Assembly (NCBI GenBank): GCA_018241405.1
Contig: JAFEDY010000022.1
Span: 1 to 64,000, forward strand
Reading direction: 5' to 3'
Source: Pseudomonadota bacterium
GTDB lineage: Bacteria; Pseudomonadota; Gammaproteobacteria; Burkholderiales; Burkholderiaceae_C
DNA: 64,000 nt
The position numbers and the translations under genes are program-made. How positions within the stretch are numbered: the first letter of the stretch is position 1; each line of letters begins with the position of its first letter. Below, in pieces: positions 11,872-21,678 of this stretch. The notes beneath the pieces were generated by a model. It was given only the letters and a program-made list of their open reading frames with translations, had not been told where the DNA came from and ran no database searches.

Positions 11872-12288
11872 TTACAAAATCTCGAAGCTGCGGCCATCGG
11901 CCAGGCGGTAGCGGTAGAAGTCGCGCACGTCGATGGTCCAGATTTGCTGCGTGCCCATTTCCTGCGCGGCCCAGACCAGCGTGGCGTCGGCAAAGTCCAT
12001 TTGCGTACGGCGGTTGTCGGTGTACTGCTGCATCAGGGCCAGCATGTCGGTCAGGTGGCAGGGGTCAAAGGGAAAGATGCTGACCGCACCCTGCTCCACC
12101 CAGCGCAGCATCTGCCAGCGGGCCACTGGGGGCAGGAAGTGCGATGCCTCCACCACGCAAGGCCAGGTGGTGGTCAGGCGCCAACCCGCGGGCTCTGACT
12201 GGAGCAGTGCGCGGTAATGCGGGTGCGCCATGTCATCCGCATCAAACAGCGCCACCAGCGGGCCGGTATCGAGCAAGGCCACGTTCAC
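11872..12288 (-). CDS. vapC: PIN-domain ribonuclease toxin (VapC-like)
   Basis: This 138-residue PIN-domain protein has the four expected acidic residues: Asp7 in LLDTGPLVALFD, Glu near 47 in CVVEASHF, and the pair in MDFADATLVWAA. VapC toxins cut RNA and are neutralised by the partner antitoxin. The start overlaps the stop of the upstream antitoxin gene by four bases, the classic toxin-antitoxin arrangement. It ends 7 bp before meaB. Codon use is slightly less GC-biased than in the neighbouring genes. Confidence 0.85.
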   Translation of the reverse strand: MNVALLDTGPLVALFDADDMAHPHYRALLQSEPAGWRLTTTWPCVVEASHFLPPVARWQMLRWVEQGAVSIFPFDPCHLTDMLALMQQYTDNRRTQMDFADATLVWAAQEMGTQQIWTIDVRDFYRYRLADGRSFEIL

Positions 12289-12626
12289 GGCGCGCTGCCT
12301 TCATCGTCAGGCACCCAGGCCACGCCTTTTTTGCGCGCCTCCTGGTAGGCCAGCCAGTCGCGGGAATGGGCCTCATGCTGGGCGCGCAATTTGCTGCGCA
12401 GGCGGTCGCAGGTGCTGGGCGGCACGGAGTCCTCTGCCCCACCCTCGCCCACGCGGTACTGCGCCGCCTCTTCCATCACCTGGTGGTAGAGCTGCGCCGG
12501 GTCTTTGCGCCCGAGTGCACGCTCCACCGCGGCAATGATGAATTGCGACTTGGTGACGCCTAGGCGGCGCGCGGCCTGCTCCAGCTCACGCTCGAGCAAA
12601 GGGTCCATGCGAACAGAGACGGCCAT
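12285..12626 (-). CDS. vapB: Ribbon-helix-helix antitoxin of the VapC-like toxin
   Basis: This 113-residue protein begins with a ribbon-helix-helix DNA-binding fold (MAVSVRMDPLLERELEQAA, then RLGVTKSQFIIAAVERAL). The rest (about 50-113) is charged and helical and would bind and block the toxin. It overlaps the toxin gene by four bases. A near-perfect palindrome at 12639-12665, directly before its ATG, is the probable operator for autorepression. It is longer than minimal VapB proteins. Confidence 0.82.
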   Translation of the reverse strand: MAVSVRMDPLLERELEQAARRLGVTKSQFIIAAVERALGRKDPAQLYHQVMEEAAQYRVGEGGAEDSVPPSTCDRLRSKLRAQHEAHSRDWLAYQEARKKGVAWVPDDEGSAP

Positions 12627-12638
12627 GGTGAGCTCCTA

Positions 12639-12665
12639 TTGAAATACGGTATTACTGTATTTCAA
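12639..12665. promoter_or_regulatory. Palindromic operator before the antitoxin gene
   Basis: The arms TTGAAATAC (12639-12647) and GTATTTCAA (12657-12665) are perfect complements, and the nine bases between them continue the symmetry with a single mismatched pair. The site is 12 bp upstream of the antitoxin ATG and 9 bp from the mutase stop, as expected for a VapB autorepression site. Confidence 0.65.
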
Positions 12666-12674
12666 ATCGAGACA

Positions 12675-14840
12675 TCAGGCAATCGCCTTCTTGATCTGCT
12701 CCAGCACATCCTTGGCGCTGGCCGGAATCGGCGTGCCGGGGCCGTAGATGCCCTTGACGCCCGCGTCCCACAGAAAGTCGTAGTCCTGCGCCGGAATCAC
12801 GCCGCCCACAAACACGATGATGTCGTCGGCGCCCTGCTCCTTCAATGCCTTGATGATGGCCGGTACCAGCGTTTTGTGGCCTGCCGCCAGCGTGCTGACG
12901 CCAATCGCGTGCACGTCGTTCTCAATCGCCTGGCGCGCGCATTCCTCGGGGGTCTGGAACAGCGGGCCAATGTCCACGTCGTAGCCCAGATCGGCAAAGG
13001 CGGTGGACACCACCTTGGCGCCCCGGTCGTGGCCGTCCTGGCCGAGTTTTGCAATCATCACGCGCGGGCGGCGGCCTTCCTTGACGGCAAAGTCGTTGAT
13101 CTCGCCCTTGAGCTTTTCCCAGCCCTCGGCGCTGTCGTAGGCGGCGGCATAGACACCAGTGACCATTTGCGTATCCGCGCGGTGGCGGCCAAAAGATTTT
13201 TCCAGGGCGTCGGAGACTTCGCCCACCGTGGCGCGCAGGCGGATCGCTTTGATCGCCAGGTCGAGCAGGTTGCCGTTGCCGTTGCCGGACTCTGCTGCAG
13301 AAGTGAGAGCTGCCAGCGCAGCATCCACGGCGCTTTGGTCGCGTTTTGCCCTGATGGCGTTGAGGCGCGCAATCTGGCTGTCGCGCACCTTGACGTTGTC
13401 CACCTCCAGGATGTCCACCGGGTCTTCCTTGGCCAGCTTGTATTTGTTGACGCCGACGATGACCTCTTTGCCCGAATCAATACGCGCCTGCTTCTCGGCG
13501 GCGGCGGCCTCGATCTTGAGCTTGGCCCAGCCCGAATCCACAGCTGCCGTCATGCCGCCCATGGCCTCGACCTCCTCGATGATCTTCCAGGCGGCGTCCG
13601 CCATGTCCTGGGTCAGCTTCTCCATCATGTAGGAGCCGGCCCAGGGGTCGATCACGTTGGTGATGTGGGTTTCTTCTTGGATGATGAGCTGCGTATTGCG
13701 CGCGATGCGGGCGGAAAACTCCGTGGGCAGCGCGATGGCTTCATCGAGCGCGTTGGTGTGCAGGCTTTGCGTGCCGCCAAACACGGCGGCCATGGCCTCG
13801 ATCGTCGTCCTCACCACGTTGTTGTACGGGTCTTGCTCGGTCAGGCTCCAGCCGCTGGTCTGGCAGTGCGTGCGCAGCATCAGGCTCTTGGGGTTCTTCG
13901 CGCCCGTGGCCTTCATGATGCGGCACCACAGCAAGCGCGCGGCGCGCATCTTGGCGATCTCCAGGTAGAAGTTCATGCCAATCGCCCAGAAGAACGACAG
14001 GCGGCCGGCGAACTCGTCCACGTCCATGCCCTTGGCGACGGCGGTCTTGACGTACTCCTTGCCGTCGGCCAGCGTGAAGGCCAGCTCCAGCGCCTGGTTG
14101 GCCCCGGCTTCCTGCATGTGGTATCCCGAAATCGAAATCGAGTTGAACTTCGGCATGTTCTTGGCCGTGTACTCGATGATGTCGCCGATGATGCGCATCG
14201 ACGGCTTCGGCGGATAGATATAGGTGTTACGCACCATAAACTCTTTCAGAATGTCGTTCTGAATGGTTCCGGACAGCTTGTCCTGCGACACGCCCTGCTC
14301 CTCCGCCGCCACCACGTAGCCGGCAAGCACCGGCAGCACGGCGCCGTTCATGGTCATAGAGACGCTGACCTTGTCCAGCGGTATCTGGTCGAAGAGGATC
14401 TTCATGTCCTCCACGCTGTCAATCGCCACCCCCGCCTTGCCCACGTCGCCCGTCACGCGCGGGTGGTCTGAGTCGTAGCCGCGGTGCGTGGCCAGATCAA
14501 ACGCCACCGACACGCCCTGCCCGCCCGCGGCGAGGGCCTTGCGGTAGAAGGCGTTGGACTCTTCAGCGGTGGAAAAACCCGCGTACTGGCGGATGGTCCA
14601 GGGCCGCACCGCGTACATGGTGGCCTGCGGGCCACGCAGGTAGGGTTCGAAGCCCGGCAACGTATTGGCATAGGGAAGACCCTGCATATCGTCCGCCGTG
14701 TACAGGGGCTTGACGGTGATGCCGTCGGGCGTGAGCCAGTTGAGCGCGTCCACACTGCCGCCAGGGGCAGACTTGGCTGCGGCCTTGGCCCAGGCGGCAA
14801 GGTCGGCGGACTGGAATTGGGGATCAGATGAGGTGCTCAT
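12675..14840 (-). CDS. scpA: Methylmalonyl-CoA mutase, single-chain form
   Basis: The 721-residue enzyme converts (R)-methylmalonyl-CoA to succinyl-CoA using adenosylcobalamin. The N-terminal barrel carries [25 protein letters not shown] and [16 protein letters not shown] for substrate binding. The C-terminal cobalamin domain (from about 590) has the DXHXXG motif in [12 protein letters not shown] and the GGVIP loop. It is full length and catalytic rather than the inactive partner chain. It is the first gene of the propionate block on the minus strand and is divergent from a GntR-type regulator 126 bp away. Confidence 0.95.
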   Translation of the reverse strand: MSTSSDPQFQSADLAAWAKAAAKSAPGGSVDALNWLTPDGITVKPLYTADDMQGLPYANTLPGFEPYLRGPQATMYAVRPWTIRQYAGFSTAEESNAFYRKALAAGGQGVSVAFDLATHRGYDSDHPRVTGDVGKAGVAIDSVEDMKILFDQIPLDKVSVSMTMNGAVLPVLAGYVVAAEEQGVSQDKLSGTIQNDILKEFMVRNTYIYPPKPSMRIIGDIIEYTAKNMPKFNSISISGYHMQEAGANQALELAFTLADGKEYVKTAVAKGMDVDEFAGRLSFFWAIGMNFYLEIAKMRAARLLWCRIMKATGAKNPKSLMLRTHCQTSGWSLTEQDPYNNVVRTTIEAMAAVFGGTQSLHTNALDEAIALPTEFSARIARNTQLIIQEETHITNVIDPWAGSYMMEKLTQDMADAAWKIIEEVEAMGGMTAAVDSGWAKLKIEAAAAEKQARIDSGKEVIVGVNKYKLAKEDPVDILEVDNVKVRDSQIARLNAIRAKRDQSAVDAALAALTSAAESGNGNGNLLDLAIKAIRLRATVGEVSDALEKSFGRHRADTQMVTGVYAAAYDSAEGWEKLKGEINDFAVKEGRRPRVMIAKLGQDGHDRGAKVVSTAFADLGYDVDIGPLFQTPEECARQAIENDVHAIGVSTLAAGHKTLVPAIIKALKEQGADDIIVFVGGVIPAQDYDFLWDAGVKGIYGPGTPIPASAKDVLEQIKKAIA

Positions 14841-14927
14841 GGCGGTAGTGCTTTAGCGAAGAGGGCAAAAAAATTGGGCAGTTACCAGACGGTTACTTGC
14901 AGACTGATCCGAGTTTACCCGATATGT

Positions 14928-14960
14928 AATTATTAATTCTTAACTTTTTTGCGCTACATT
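14928..14960. promoter_or_regulatory. AT-rich control region between mutase and GntR genes
   Basis: The 126-bp gap between the divergent genes holds the symmetrical AATTATTAATT (14928-14938) and a TACATT box (14955-14960) placed six bases before the regulator ATG. That spacing would give a transcript starting at the start codon itself, and no ribosome site is visible. The palindrome is a candidate operator. Confidence 0.35.
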
Positions 14961-14966
14961 TGCCCC

Positions 14967-15602
14967 ATGTCTGCTGTCACCCTTACCCCGCGCGCACTCT
15001 ACGAACAGGTCGCCGAGCAATTGCGCCAGCGCATCTTCCAACACGAGCTGGAGCCTGGGAGCTGGATCGACGAACTGAAGATTGCGGAGGAATTCGGCAT
15101 CAGCCGCACGCCACTGCGTGAGGCCATCAAGGTGCTGGCAGCCGAGGGGCTGGTGACCATGAAAGTGCGCCGCGGCGCCTACGTCACCGAAATGAGCGAC
15201 AAAGACCTGCGCGACGTCTACCACCTGCTGTCACTGCTGGAGAGCGATGCCGCGGCCGTGGTGGCCGCGCATGTCAGCGACGCGCAACTGCAAAGCCTGC
15301 AGGCACTGCACGACGAGCTAGAGCGCAGTACACACGAGCGCGACCAGTACTTTGCCGTGAACGAGCGCTTTCACATGCTGTTGCTGGCACTGGCCGACAA
15401 CCGCTGGCGCGACCAGATGGTGGCCGACCTGCGCAAGGTCATGAAGCTCAACCGCCACAACTCGCTTCTCAAGCAGGGGCGCATAGAAGAATCGCTGCAG
15501 GAGCACCGCGCCATCATGGCGGCGCTGCGTGCGCGCGACGCCGCAAAGGCGATGCGCAGCATGCAACTGCATTTCAGCAACGGGCTGCAAGCCGCGGGGT
15601 AG
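14967..15602 (+). CDS. GntR-family (FadR subgroup) transcription regulator
   Basis: This 211-residue regulator has the GntR winged helix (LYEQVAEQLRQRIFQHELEPG, FGISRTPLREAIKVLAAEGLV, RRGAYV) in residues 8-75 and an all-helical FCD effector domain from about 85 (LRDVYHLLSLLESDAAA, HEQ-type metal ligands in NERFHMLL and EHRAIMAAL). It is divergent from methylmalonyl-CoA mutase and is the obvious candidate regulator of the propionate block, though the effector is not known. The start at 14967 is preferred to a TTG at 14949 since MSAVTLTPRALYEQ matches the usual family start. Confidence 0.88.
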   Translation: MSAVTLTPRALYEQVAEQLRQRIFQHELEPGSWIDELKIAEEFGISRTPLREAIKVLAAEGLVTMKVRRGAYVTEMSDKDLRDVYHLLSLLESDAAAVVAAHVSDAQLQSLQALHDELERSTHERDQYFAVNERFHMLLLALADNRWRDQMVADLRKVMKLNRHNSLLKQGRIEESLQEHRAIMAALRARDAAKAMRSMQLHFSNGLQAAG

Positions 15603-15785
15603 AAGGCGCGGCGATCCGTCTATCGACCTGCTGCCTCAGTCATGTTTGCGCTGAACCTGGCACTAGCCAGGCAAAACAGGTACAGACAACACCCGGCAAA
15701 ACAACGCCATAGCGGTTGAACTTCAGAGGTGGCCGCGAAACACTCCACCGAGACCCGTGAGCTACGGTATTTTGGTTGGCATAAC

Positions 15786-15819
15786 GAAAAAAACCTAAGT
15801 AAGTTCATTACTTAGGTTT
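15786..15819 (-). terminator. Rho-independent terminator after tRNA-Ser
   Basis: AAACCTAAGTAA (15791-15802) pairs perfectly with 15808-15819 around a five-base loop. On the minus strand it is followed by a run of T, 7 bases downstream of the tRNA-Ser CCA end. The gap from the GntR stop to here (15603-15785) shows no convincing gene. Confidence 0.88.
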
Positions 15820-15826
15820 ATTGTCC

Positions 15827-15919
15827 TGGCGGAAACGGAGGGATTCGAACCCTCGATGAGGCTCTACACCCCATACTCCCTTAGCAGGGGAGCACCTTCG
15901 GCCACTCGGTCACGTTTCC
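15827..15919 (-). tRNA. tRNA-Ser (anticodon GCT)
   Basis: The reverse strand reads GGAAACGTGACCGAGTGGCC, then a GCT anticodon in CTGCTAA, a long class II variable arm, the T-loop GGTTCGAATCC, and CGTTTCCG followed by an encoded CCA. The seven-base acceptor stem is fully paired. The length of 90 nt before CCA is normal for tRNA-Ser. Confidence 0.95.
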
Positions 15920-15928
15920 AATCCGACT

Positions 15929-15934
15929 ATTGTA
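15929..15934 (-). promoter_or_regulatory. Candidate -10 box of tRNA-Ser
   Basis: TACAAT on the minus strand, ten bases before the mature tRNA start. The -35 element is weak. It lies between lysC and the tRNA. Confidence 0.35.
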
Positions 15935-15964
15935 GCCTCATTTCAAGGCCCCATTAGCGAAAAC

Positions 15965-17233
15965 TCAGACCACGGGCTGGTCCAGGTCGAAGGCCTTGTG
16001 CAGGGCGCGCACGGCCAGTTCCAGGTACTTGTCTTCAATCACGACGGAGGTCTTGATTTCCGACGTAGAGATCATCTGGATGTTGATACCTTCTTCGCTC
16101 AGCACGCGGAACATCTTGCTGGCCACGCCCACATGGCTGCGCATGCCGATACCGACGATGCTGACCTTGCAGATGGCGGTGTCGCCCACTACCTCCTGAG
16201 CCCCAAGGGCCGGTAGCACCTTTTCCTTCAGCAGTTCGACCGCGCGCGCGTGGTCGTTGTGGTTCACTGTGAAGCTGAAGTCGGTGCGGCCATCCTTGCT
16301 GATGTTCTGGATGATCACGTCCACTTCGATGTTGGCGTCGGCCACTGGGCCCAGGATTTGGTAAGCGATACCGGGTTTGTCGGGCACGCCGAGTACGGAG
16401 ATCTTGGTTTCGTCGCGGTTGAAAGCGATGCCGGAAACGACGGCTTGTTCCATTTGTTCGTCTTCCTCAAAGGTGATCAGGGTGCCGGATTTGGCCTCTT
16501 CGTTGATGTCGATGTCCCAGGGCGTGAAGCTCGACAGGACGCGCAGAGGCACCTTGTACTTGCCAGCAAACTCCACCGAACGGATCTGCAGCACCTTGCT
16601 GCCGAGGCTGGCCATTTCCAGCATTTCCTCGAAGCTCACGGTCTTCAGGCGCTTGGCCTGGGGCACGACGCGCGGGTCGGTGGTGTAGACGCCGTCCACG
16701 TCGGTGTAGATCAGGCACTCGTGGGCCTTCATGGCGGCGGCCACGGCCACGGCCGAGGTGTCGGAACCGCCGCGGCCCAGCGTGGTGATGTGGCCTTCGT
16801 CGTCGATGCCCTGGAAGCCCGTGATGATGACCACCTTGCCGGCGTCGAGGTCGGCGCGCACGCGTTTGTCGTCTATGGATTCGATGCGGGCCTTGGTGTA
16901 GCTGCTGTCGGTTCGGATCGGCACCTGCCAGCCGGCGTAGCTCACCGCCTCCATGCCCTCGGCCTGCAGAGCGATGGCCAGCAGTGCCGAAGATGCCTGC
17001 TCGCCGGTGGCGGCCAGCATGTCCTGCTCGCGGTGGTAGGCCGCGGTCGCACGCGCGGGCGCGAGGTCTTTGGCCAGGCCCAGCAGACGGTTGGTTTCGC
17101 CACTCATGGCGCTGGGCACCACCACCATCTGGTGGCCCGCCCGTGCCCATTTGGCCACGCGCTTGGCGACGTTGCGGATGCGCTCGGTCGAGCCCATCGA
17201 GGTGCCGCCGTATTTATGAACGATCAGTGCCAT
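15965..17233 (-). CDS. lysC: Aspartate kinase
   Basis: This 422-residue enzyme phosphorylates aspartate, the first step toward lysine, threonine and methionine. The kinase domain begins [19 protein letters not shown] and carries [18 protein letters not shown] and [15 protein letters not shown]. Two ACT domains follow (about 265-400; [26 protein letters not shown] and [21 protein letters not shown]), for feedback control by lysine and threonine. It is full length. tilS precedes it by 42 bp on the same strand. Confidence 0.95.
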   Translation of the reverse strand: MALIVHKYGGTSMGSTERIRNVAKRVAKWARAGHQMVVVPSAMSGETNRLLGLAKDLAPARATAAYHREQDMLAATGEQASSALLAIALQAEGMEAVSYAGWQVPIRTDSSYTKARIESIDDKRVRADLDAGKVVIITGFQGIDDEGHITTLGRGGSDTSAVAVAAAMKAHECLIYTDVDGVYTTDPRVVPQAKRLKTVSFEEMLEMASLGSKVLQIRSVEFAGKYKVPLRVLSSFTPWDIDINEEAKSGTLITFEEDEQMEQAVVSGIAFNRDETKISVLGVPDKPGIAYQILGPVADANIEVDVIIQNISKDGRTDFSFTVNHNDHARAVELLKEKVLPALGAQEVVGDTAICKVSIVGIGMRSHVGVASKMFRVLSEEGINIQMISTSEIKTSVVIEDKYLELAVRALHKAFDLDQPVV

Positions 17234-17275
17234 GGAATATCAGGAATGCCGGGACGCTCATGCGTGGCGCTGGTG

Positions 17276-18277
17276 CTAGGTCTGTTTTGGCGCGCCGCCG
17301 TCCCGGGCAGAAATGGGGACCAAAACCGGTTGATTGTAGCAACCGAGCGCATCGCCTTCGCGCAGCACATGGCCATTGCCGACCTTGAGATGGATGCGGT
17401 GGCCGCGCGTGGTGCAGGCGGCGATCTGGTCCAGCAGCGCATCGAGCTGCGCGGCTGCCGGCGTCGTGCCATGCCCCGTGCGCAGCCAGTGACGCAGCAC
17501 ATTCGCCTGGCGCGCACGGCTCAAGAGCCGCAGCGCGGCGATGCGCGGCGGCTGGCCGACGACGGCCAGGTCGGCCTGGGCCAGCTCCTGCAGCAGTTCG
17601 CTGGCCTGCGCCGCATGCCTGCTGCTGCGCGCGAAGGTGTCGCGAAAATGCGGAAAAACCTGCTGCAGCGCGGGCAGCAGCCGGCGGCGGATGCGGTTGC
17701 GCGTGTAGCGCTCGTCGGTATTTGTAGGATCTTCCACCCAGCCCTGGCCGCGCTGCAGGAGCCAGGCGCGCACCTCGGCGCCGGCCACGCGCAGCAGCGG
17801 GCGGCTGTAATGCAGGCCGCCGCGCTGCCATTGCGCGGGCATGGCGGCCAGGCCGGCCACGCCGGCACCGCGCGACAAGGCCAGCAACAGGGTCTCAACC
17901 TGGTCGTCGGCATGCTGCGCCAGTACTATTGTTTCAATAGCTATCTGCGCTTGACCATCAAGCGCAAGCGCCTCGAATGCCATGTAGCGCGCCTGCCGTG
18001 CCGCGTCCTCGGGGCTTTGGCCGCTGGCGTGGCGCGCATCCACATGCCGCACCCGCAGCGGCACCTGCAGGCGCGCACACAGCGCGACGCAATGCCGCTC
18101 GAAGCCATCGGCCGCGGCCTGCAGGCCATGGTGCACATGAAAGGCATGCACCTGGCCGGGCCAGCGCTCGGCGCAGGCCAGCAGCAACGCCGTCGAATCC
18201 GCGCCGCCGCTCAAGCCCACCGCCAGCGGCAACCGTGGCGCAAAGGCCTGCATGGCGGCGTCAAAACTCTGGGTCAT
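17276..18277 (-). CDS. tilS: tRNA(Ile)-lysidine synthase
   Basis: TilS converts the wobble C of tRNA-Ile(CAU) to lysidine so that it reads AUA. The PP-loop SGGADSTALLL is at 23-33, followed by HVHHGLQ (47-53) and LAQHADDQVETLLLAL (119-134); the specificity domain includes EDPTNTDERYTRNRIRRRLLP. Residues 101-118 (FEALALDGQAQIAIETIV) are encoded by a copy of the dispersed family repeat at 17924-17977, inserted in frame in the helix before the second conserved block. The start at 18277 gives the normal N-terminus and is preferred to one eight codons earlier. Confidence 0.93.
   Translation of the reverse strand: MTQSFDAAMQAFAPRLPLAVGLSGGADSTALLLACAERWPGQVHAFHVHHGLQAAADGFERHCVALCARLQVPLRVRHVDARHASGQSPEDAARQARYMAFEALALDGQAQIAIETIVLAQHADDQVETLLLALSRGAGVAGLAAMPAQWQRGGLHYSRPLLRVAGAEVRAWLLQRGQGWVEDPTNTDERYTRNRIRRRLLPALQQVFPHFRDTFARSSRHAAQASELLQELAQADLAVVGQPPRIAALRLLSRARQANVLRHWLRTGHGTTPAAAQLDALLDQIAACTTRGHRIHLKVGNGHVLREGDALGCYNQPVLVPISARDGGAPKQT
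17924..17977. repeat. Family repeat copy C, inside the tilS coding region
   Basis: The text TTTCAATAGCTATCTGCGCTT, then CATCAAGCGCAAGCGCC and TCGAA, has the same order of arms as the intergenic copies. Its length keeps the tilS reading frame open, so it adds about 18 residues. Confidence 0.72.
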
Positions 18278-18349
18278 GGTGCGGGCGATGGTGGCACACA
18301 AAGCACAACGGCCCCACGGGGCCGTCGTCAGCTAAGCAGGTGCCTGGGT

Positions 18350-19324
18350 TCAGCGTTCGGCCTTGGTGTCGTTGAAGCGGCCGTAGCTCTGCAGGCGCTC
18401 GTAGCGACGCTCGAGCAGCTCCTTGGGCTTGAGGTCGGACAGCTGGCGGTAGGCATCGCCCAGCGCGCGCCTGAGGAAGGCGGCCATCTGCTTGTGGTCG
18501 CGGTGGGCACCGCCCACGGGCTCGTTGACGATCTTGTCCACCAGGCCCAGGGCCTTGAGGCGGTGCGCCGTGATGCCCATGGCATCGGCCGCATCCTGCG
18601 CCTTGTCGCTGGTCTTCCAGAGGATGGAGGCGCAGCCCTCGGGGCTGATCACGGAGTAGATCGAGTACTGCAGCATGATGACCTGGTCGGCCACACTGAT
18701 AGCCAAGGCGCCGCCGGAGCCGCCCTCGCCGATCACGGTGGTGATGATGGGCACTTCGAGCTGCGCCATCTCGTAGATGTTGCGGCCAATGGCCTCGGAC
18801 TGGCCGCGCTCCTCGGCGTCGATGCCGGGGAAGGCGCCGGGCGTATCGACGAAGGTGAACACGGGCAGCTTGAATTTCTCGGCCGTCTTCATGAGGCGCA
18901 GGGCCTTGCGGTAGCCCTCGGGGCGGCTCATGCCGAAATTACGCGCGGCACGCTCCTTGGTGTCGCGGCCCTTCTGGTGGCCCAGCACCATGCAGGCGTG
19001 GCCGTTGAAGCGCGCCAGGCCCCCGACGATGGACTGGTCGTCCGCAAAATGGCGATCGCCGTGCAGTTCCACGAAGTCCGCGAAGATCTCGCGCACATAG
19101 TCCATGGTGTAGGGACGTTCGGGGTGGCGCGCGATCTTCGTGATCTGCCAGGGGCTCAGGTCACTGTAGATGTCCTTGGTGAGCTGGTGGCTCTTCTTGC
19201 TGAGCTGGTCGATCTCCTCGGAGATGTCCACCGCACTCTCGTTCTGCACATAGCGCAGTTCTTCGATTTTGGATTCCAGCTCGGCTATGGGCTGCTCGAA
19301 ATCCAGAAAGGTTTTTTTTGCCAA
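18350..19324 (-). CDS. accA: Acetyl-CoA carboxylase, carboxyltransferase alpha subunit
   Basis: The 324-residue alpha subunit acts with AccD to make malonyl-CoA for fatty acid synthesis. It has the family landmarks [52 protein letters not shown] and [12 protein letters not shown]. The start is a TTG at 19324 ([11 protein letters not shown]): GAGGAG lies eight bases upstream and no ATG gives a family-like N-terminus. The in-frame text farther upstream is not conserved. The alkA-like gene precedes it by 55 bp on the same strand. Confidence 0.94.
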   Translation of the reverse strand: MAKKTFLDFEQPIAELESKIEELRYVQNESAVDISEEIDQLSKKSHQLTKDIYSDLSPWQITKIARHPERPYTMDYVREIFADFVELHGDRHFADDQSIVGGLARFNGHACMVLGHQKGRDTKERAARNFGMSRPEGYRKALRLMKTAEKFKLPVFTFVDTPGAFPGIDAEERGQSEAIGRNIYEMAQLEVPIITTVIGEGGSGGALAISVADQVIMLQYSIYSVISPEGCASILWKTSDKAQDAADAMGITAHRLKALGLVDKIVNEPVGGAHRDHKQMAAFLRRALGDAYRQLSDLKPKELLERRYERLQSYGRFNDTKAER

Positions 19325-19379
19325 CTTGTTTTCTCCTCGGGGCGGGGCCCGAAACCGGCCGCCCTGCTCTCGTTCGTTC

Positions 19380-20027
19380 TCAATAGTCCACCGGCAGGGG
19401 GGCGAGCGAGCGCCAAATATACCAACTCGCCACGCTGCACCAGGGTTTCCAGGCATCGGACACCTCGCGCGCATCGCTGCGGCTCACAGGGTCGCCGGAA
19501 AAGTAATGCTGACTGATGCCCTGGATCAGCGTCGCATCATCGAGCGGCAGCACGTTGGGCCGCGCCAGATGGAAGATCAGGAACATGTCGGCCGTCCAGC
19601 GGCTGATGCCGCGTATGGCCACCAGCTCGGCAATGATGGCGGCATCGTCCATTTCGTCCCACTGCTTGACGTGCAGCTGGCCGTTGTCGAAGTGCAGCGC
19701 CAGGTCCACCAGGTAGTCCACCTTGCGCGCCGGCAGCCCGGCCGAGCGCATGTCGTCCACCTTGAGCTTGAGCACGCCGCGCGGCGTCATGCTGCGCGGC
19801 AGGGCCGCGAACTTGTCCCACACGCGCTGCGCCGAGGCCACCGACACCTGCTGGCCCACGATGGAGCGCGCCAGGGTGCTGAACGCGTCGCCACGCCTCT
19901 GGAACGCAACGTCGCCCACCTGGGGGATCAGGCGGCGCATCACGCGGTCCTTCTTTGTCAGGTGCTTGCAGGCCTCGCCCCAATATTCCGGCTGGCTTGC
20001 GTCTGCTATTTTTTTTATGGCTGCCAC
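19380..20027 (-). CDS. DNA-3-methyladenine glycosylase, AlkA/HhH-GPD family
   Basis: This 215-residue base-excision enzyme removes alkylated bases from DNA. The helix-hairpin-helix is at [18 protein letters not shown] and the catalytic aspartate is in [12 protein letters not shown], with [22 protein letters not shown] earlier as in AlkA2-type proteins. It lacks the extra N-terminal beta domain of E. coli AlkA, so it belongs to the short form. The start overlaps a decayed repeat copy. It lies 45 bp after cysS on the same strand. Confidence 0.88.
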   Translation of the reverse strand: MAAIKKIADASQPEYWGEACKHLTKKDRVMRRLIPQVGDVAFQRRGDAFSTLARSIVGQQVSVASAQRVWDKFAALPRSMTPRGVLKLKVDDMRSAGLPARKVDYLVDLALHFDNGQLHVKQWDEMDDAAIIAELVAIRGISRWTADMFLIFHLARPNVLPLDDATLIQGISQHYFSGDPVSRSDAREVSDAWKPWCSVASWYIWRSLAPLPVDY

Positions 20028-20055
20028 CGCTTATTCCACCTGCGATAGCGGCATC
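20006..20055. repeat. Family repeat copy D, decayed
   Basis: CTATTTTTTTTATGGCTGCC, CGCTTATTCC and GATAGCGGC keep the order of the family repeat with many changes. It spans the alkA-like start codon and the gap to cysS. Confidence 0.4.
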
Positions 20056-20072
20056 TTTAGCTCTGGATGCAT

Positions 20073-21449
20073 TTACTGCGCAGCCTCCCAGGTCGTGCCC
20101 GTGGCGGAGTCCTTGAGCACCACGCCCTGGGCCAGCAGCGCATTGCGGATGCGGTCGGCCTCGGCATAGTCCTTGGCGCCCTTGGCGGCGGCGCGTGCGG
20201 CGATCTGCGCGGCAATTGCTGCCTCATCGAGCGCCGCGCCCGCTTTCAGGAAGGACTGTGGGTCATCCTGCAGCAAGCCCAGCTGGCCGCCCAGGACCTT
20301 GAGCAGGCCGGCCAGCTGCGGTGACTTGCCGCGGTTGACTTCGCCCGCCAGATCGAACAACACGGCCACGGCCTCAGGCGTGCCGAAGTCCTCGTCCATG
20401 GCTGCCTTGAAGCGTGCGGCATGCGGCTCGGCCCAGTCGATGGCCACCTGCGCGGGTGCCACCAGCGACAGCGCCGTGTACAGGCGCTTCAAGGCGGCGC
20501 GGGCGTCGTCCAGGTGCACGTCGCTGTAGTTCAACGGGCTGCGGTAATGGCTGCGCACGACGAAGAAGCGCACGGTTTCGGCGTCGTATTCCTTGAGCAC
20601 GTCACGGATGGTGAAAAAGTTGCCCAGGCTCTTGGACATCTTCTCGTTGTCCACGTTGATGAAGCCGTTGTGCATCCACAGCTTCGCGAAGGGCTTGCCC
20701 GTGGCGCCCTCGCTCTGGGCGATCTCGTTCTCGTGGTGCGGAAAGGCCAGGTCGGCGCCGCCACCGTGGATGTCAAAGCTCTCGCCCAGCAGAGCGCAGC
20801 CCATGGCCGAGCATTCGATATGCCAGCCCGGGCGGCCCTCGCCGTAGGAGCTTTGCCATTTGACCTCGGCCGGCTCCTCGGGCTTGGCGCTTTTCCAGAG
20901 CACGAAATCCAGCGGATCGTTCTTCCCATCCTGCACGGCCACGCGCTCGCCGGCGTTCAATTCGTCCAGCGACTTGCCCGACAGCCTGCCGTAGCCGGCA
21001 AATTTGCGCACGGCGTAGTTCACGTCGCCGCTGCCCGCCTGGTAGGCCAGACCCTTGTCCTGCAACCGGGCAATCATGCCCAGCATCTGCGGCACATACT
21101 CGGTGGCGCGCGGCTCGTGCGTGGGGCGCTCTATGCCTAAGGCGTCGGCGTCCTGGTGCAGCGCAGCGATCATGCGGTCGGTCAGGCTGCGGATGCTTTC
21201 GCCGTTCGCCACCGCGCGGCGGATGATCTTGTCGTCGATGTCGGTGATGTTGCGCACATAGGTCACGGCCAGGCCCGTGGCGCGCAACCAGCGCTGCACC
21301 ACGTCGAAGGCGATCATGGAGCGCGCGTGGCCCAGGTGGCACAGGTCGTACACCGTCATGCCGCAGACATACATGCGCACGTGGCCAGGCTCTAGCGGGG
21401 AAAAATCCTCCAATGCACGCGTCAGCGTGTTGTAGATGCGCAAACTCAT
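20073..21449 (-). CDS. cysS: Cysteinyl-tRNA synthetase
   Basis: This 458-residue class I synthetase charges tRNA-Cys. Visible landmarks are the zinc-binding [18 protein letters not shown] with the HIGH-type element, ECSAMG, the zinc ligands in [18 protein letters not shown], and the KMSKS loop [12 protein letters not shown]. The C-terminal part carries the anticodon-binding helices. The start at 21449 (MSLRIYNTL) matches the family; in-frame text upstream of it is not conserved. It faces away from the TPR gene, with about 230 bp between their starts. Confidence 0.95.
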   Translation of the reverse strand: MSLRIYNTLTRALEDFSPLEPGHVRMYVCGMTVYDLCHLGHARSMIAFDVVQRWLRATGLAVTYVRNITDIDDKIIRRAVANGESIRSLTDRMIAALHQDADALGIERPTHEPRATEYVPQMLGMIARLQDKGLAYQAGSGDVNYAVRKFAGYGRLSGKSLDELNAGERVAVQDGKNDPLDFVLWKSAKPEEPAEVKWQSSYGEGRPGWHIECSAMGCALLGESFDIHGGGADLAFPHHENEIAQSEGATGKPFAKLWMHNGFINVDNEKMSKSLGNFFTIRDVLKEYDAETVRFFVVRSHYRSPLNYSDVHLDDARAALKRLYTALSLVAPAQVAIDWAEPHAARFKAAMDEDFGTPEAVAVLFDLAGEVNRGKSPQLAGLLKVLGGQLGLLQDDPQSFLKAGAALDEAAIAAQIAARAAAKGAKDYAEADRIRNALLAQGVVLKDSATGTTWEAAQ

Positions 21450-21678
21450 GGAATAACAGTCCGAAACAGTGGTAATTGCAACTGGCACGCCGGATGGCCG
21501 CCTGGGCGATACCCGGCCAATATCCGGCGTCAGGTGCGGCATGAAAAGGCGGCTGCTGGCCCCGGCGCGCACCGTAGCAAGGCTGCTGGCAGCATGGCGT
21601 CGTCTTGACACCCCTCAGCTACAATCATCGCAGTATAAGCGCCAGCGCCAACCCAGTATTTCCACCTCATCCTTGCCA

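Noticed and set aside
15620..15808. Minus-strand open frame of 62 codons between the GntR gene and tRNA-Ser
   Set aside because: It runs through the tRNA terminator hairpin, has no ribosome site, and its product shows no family features.
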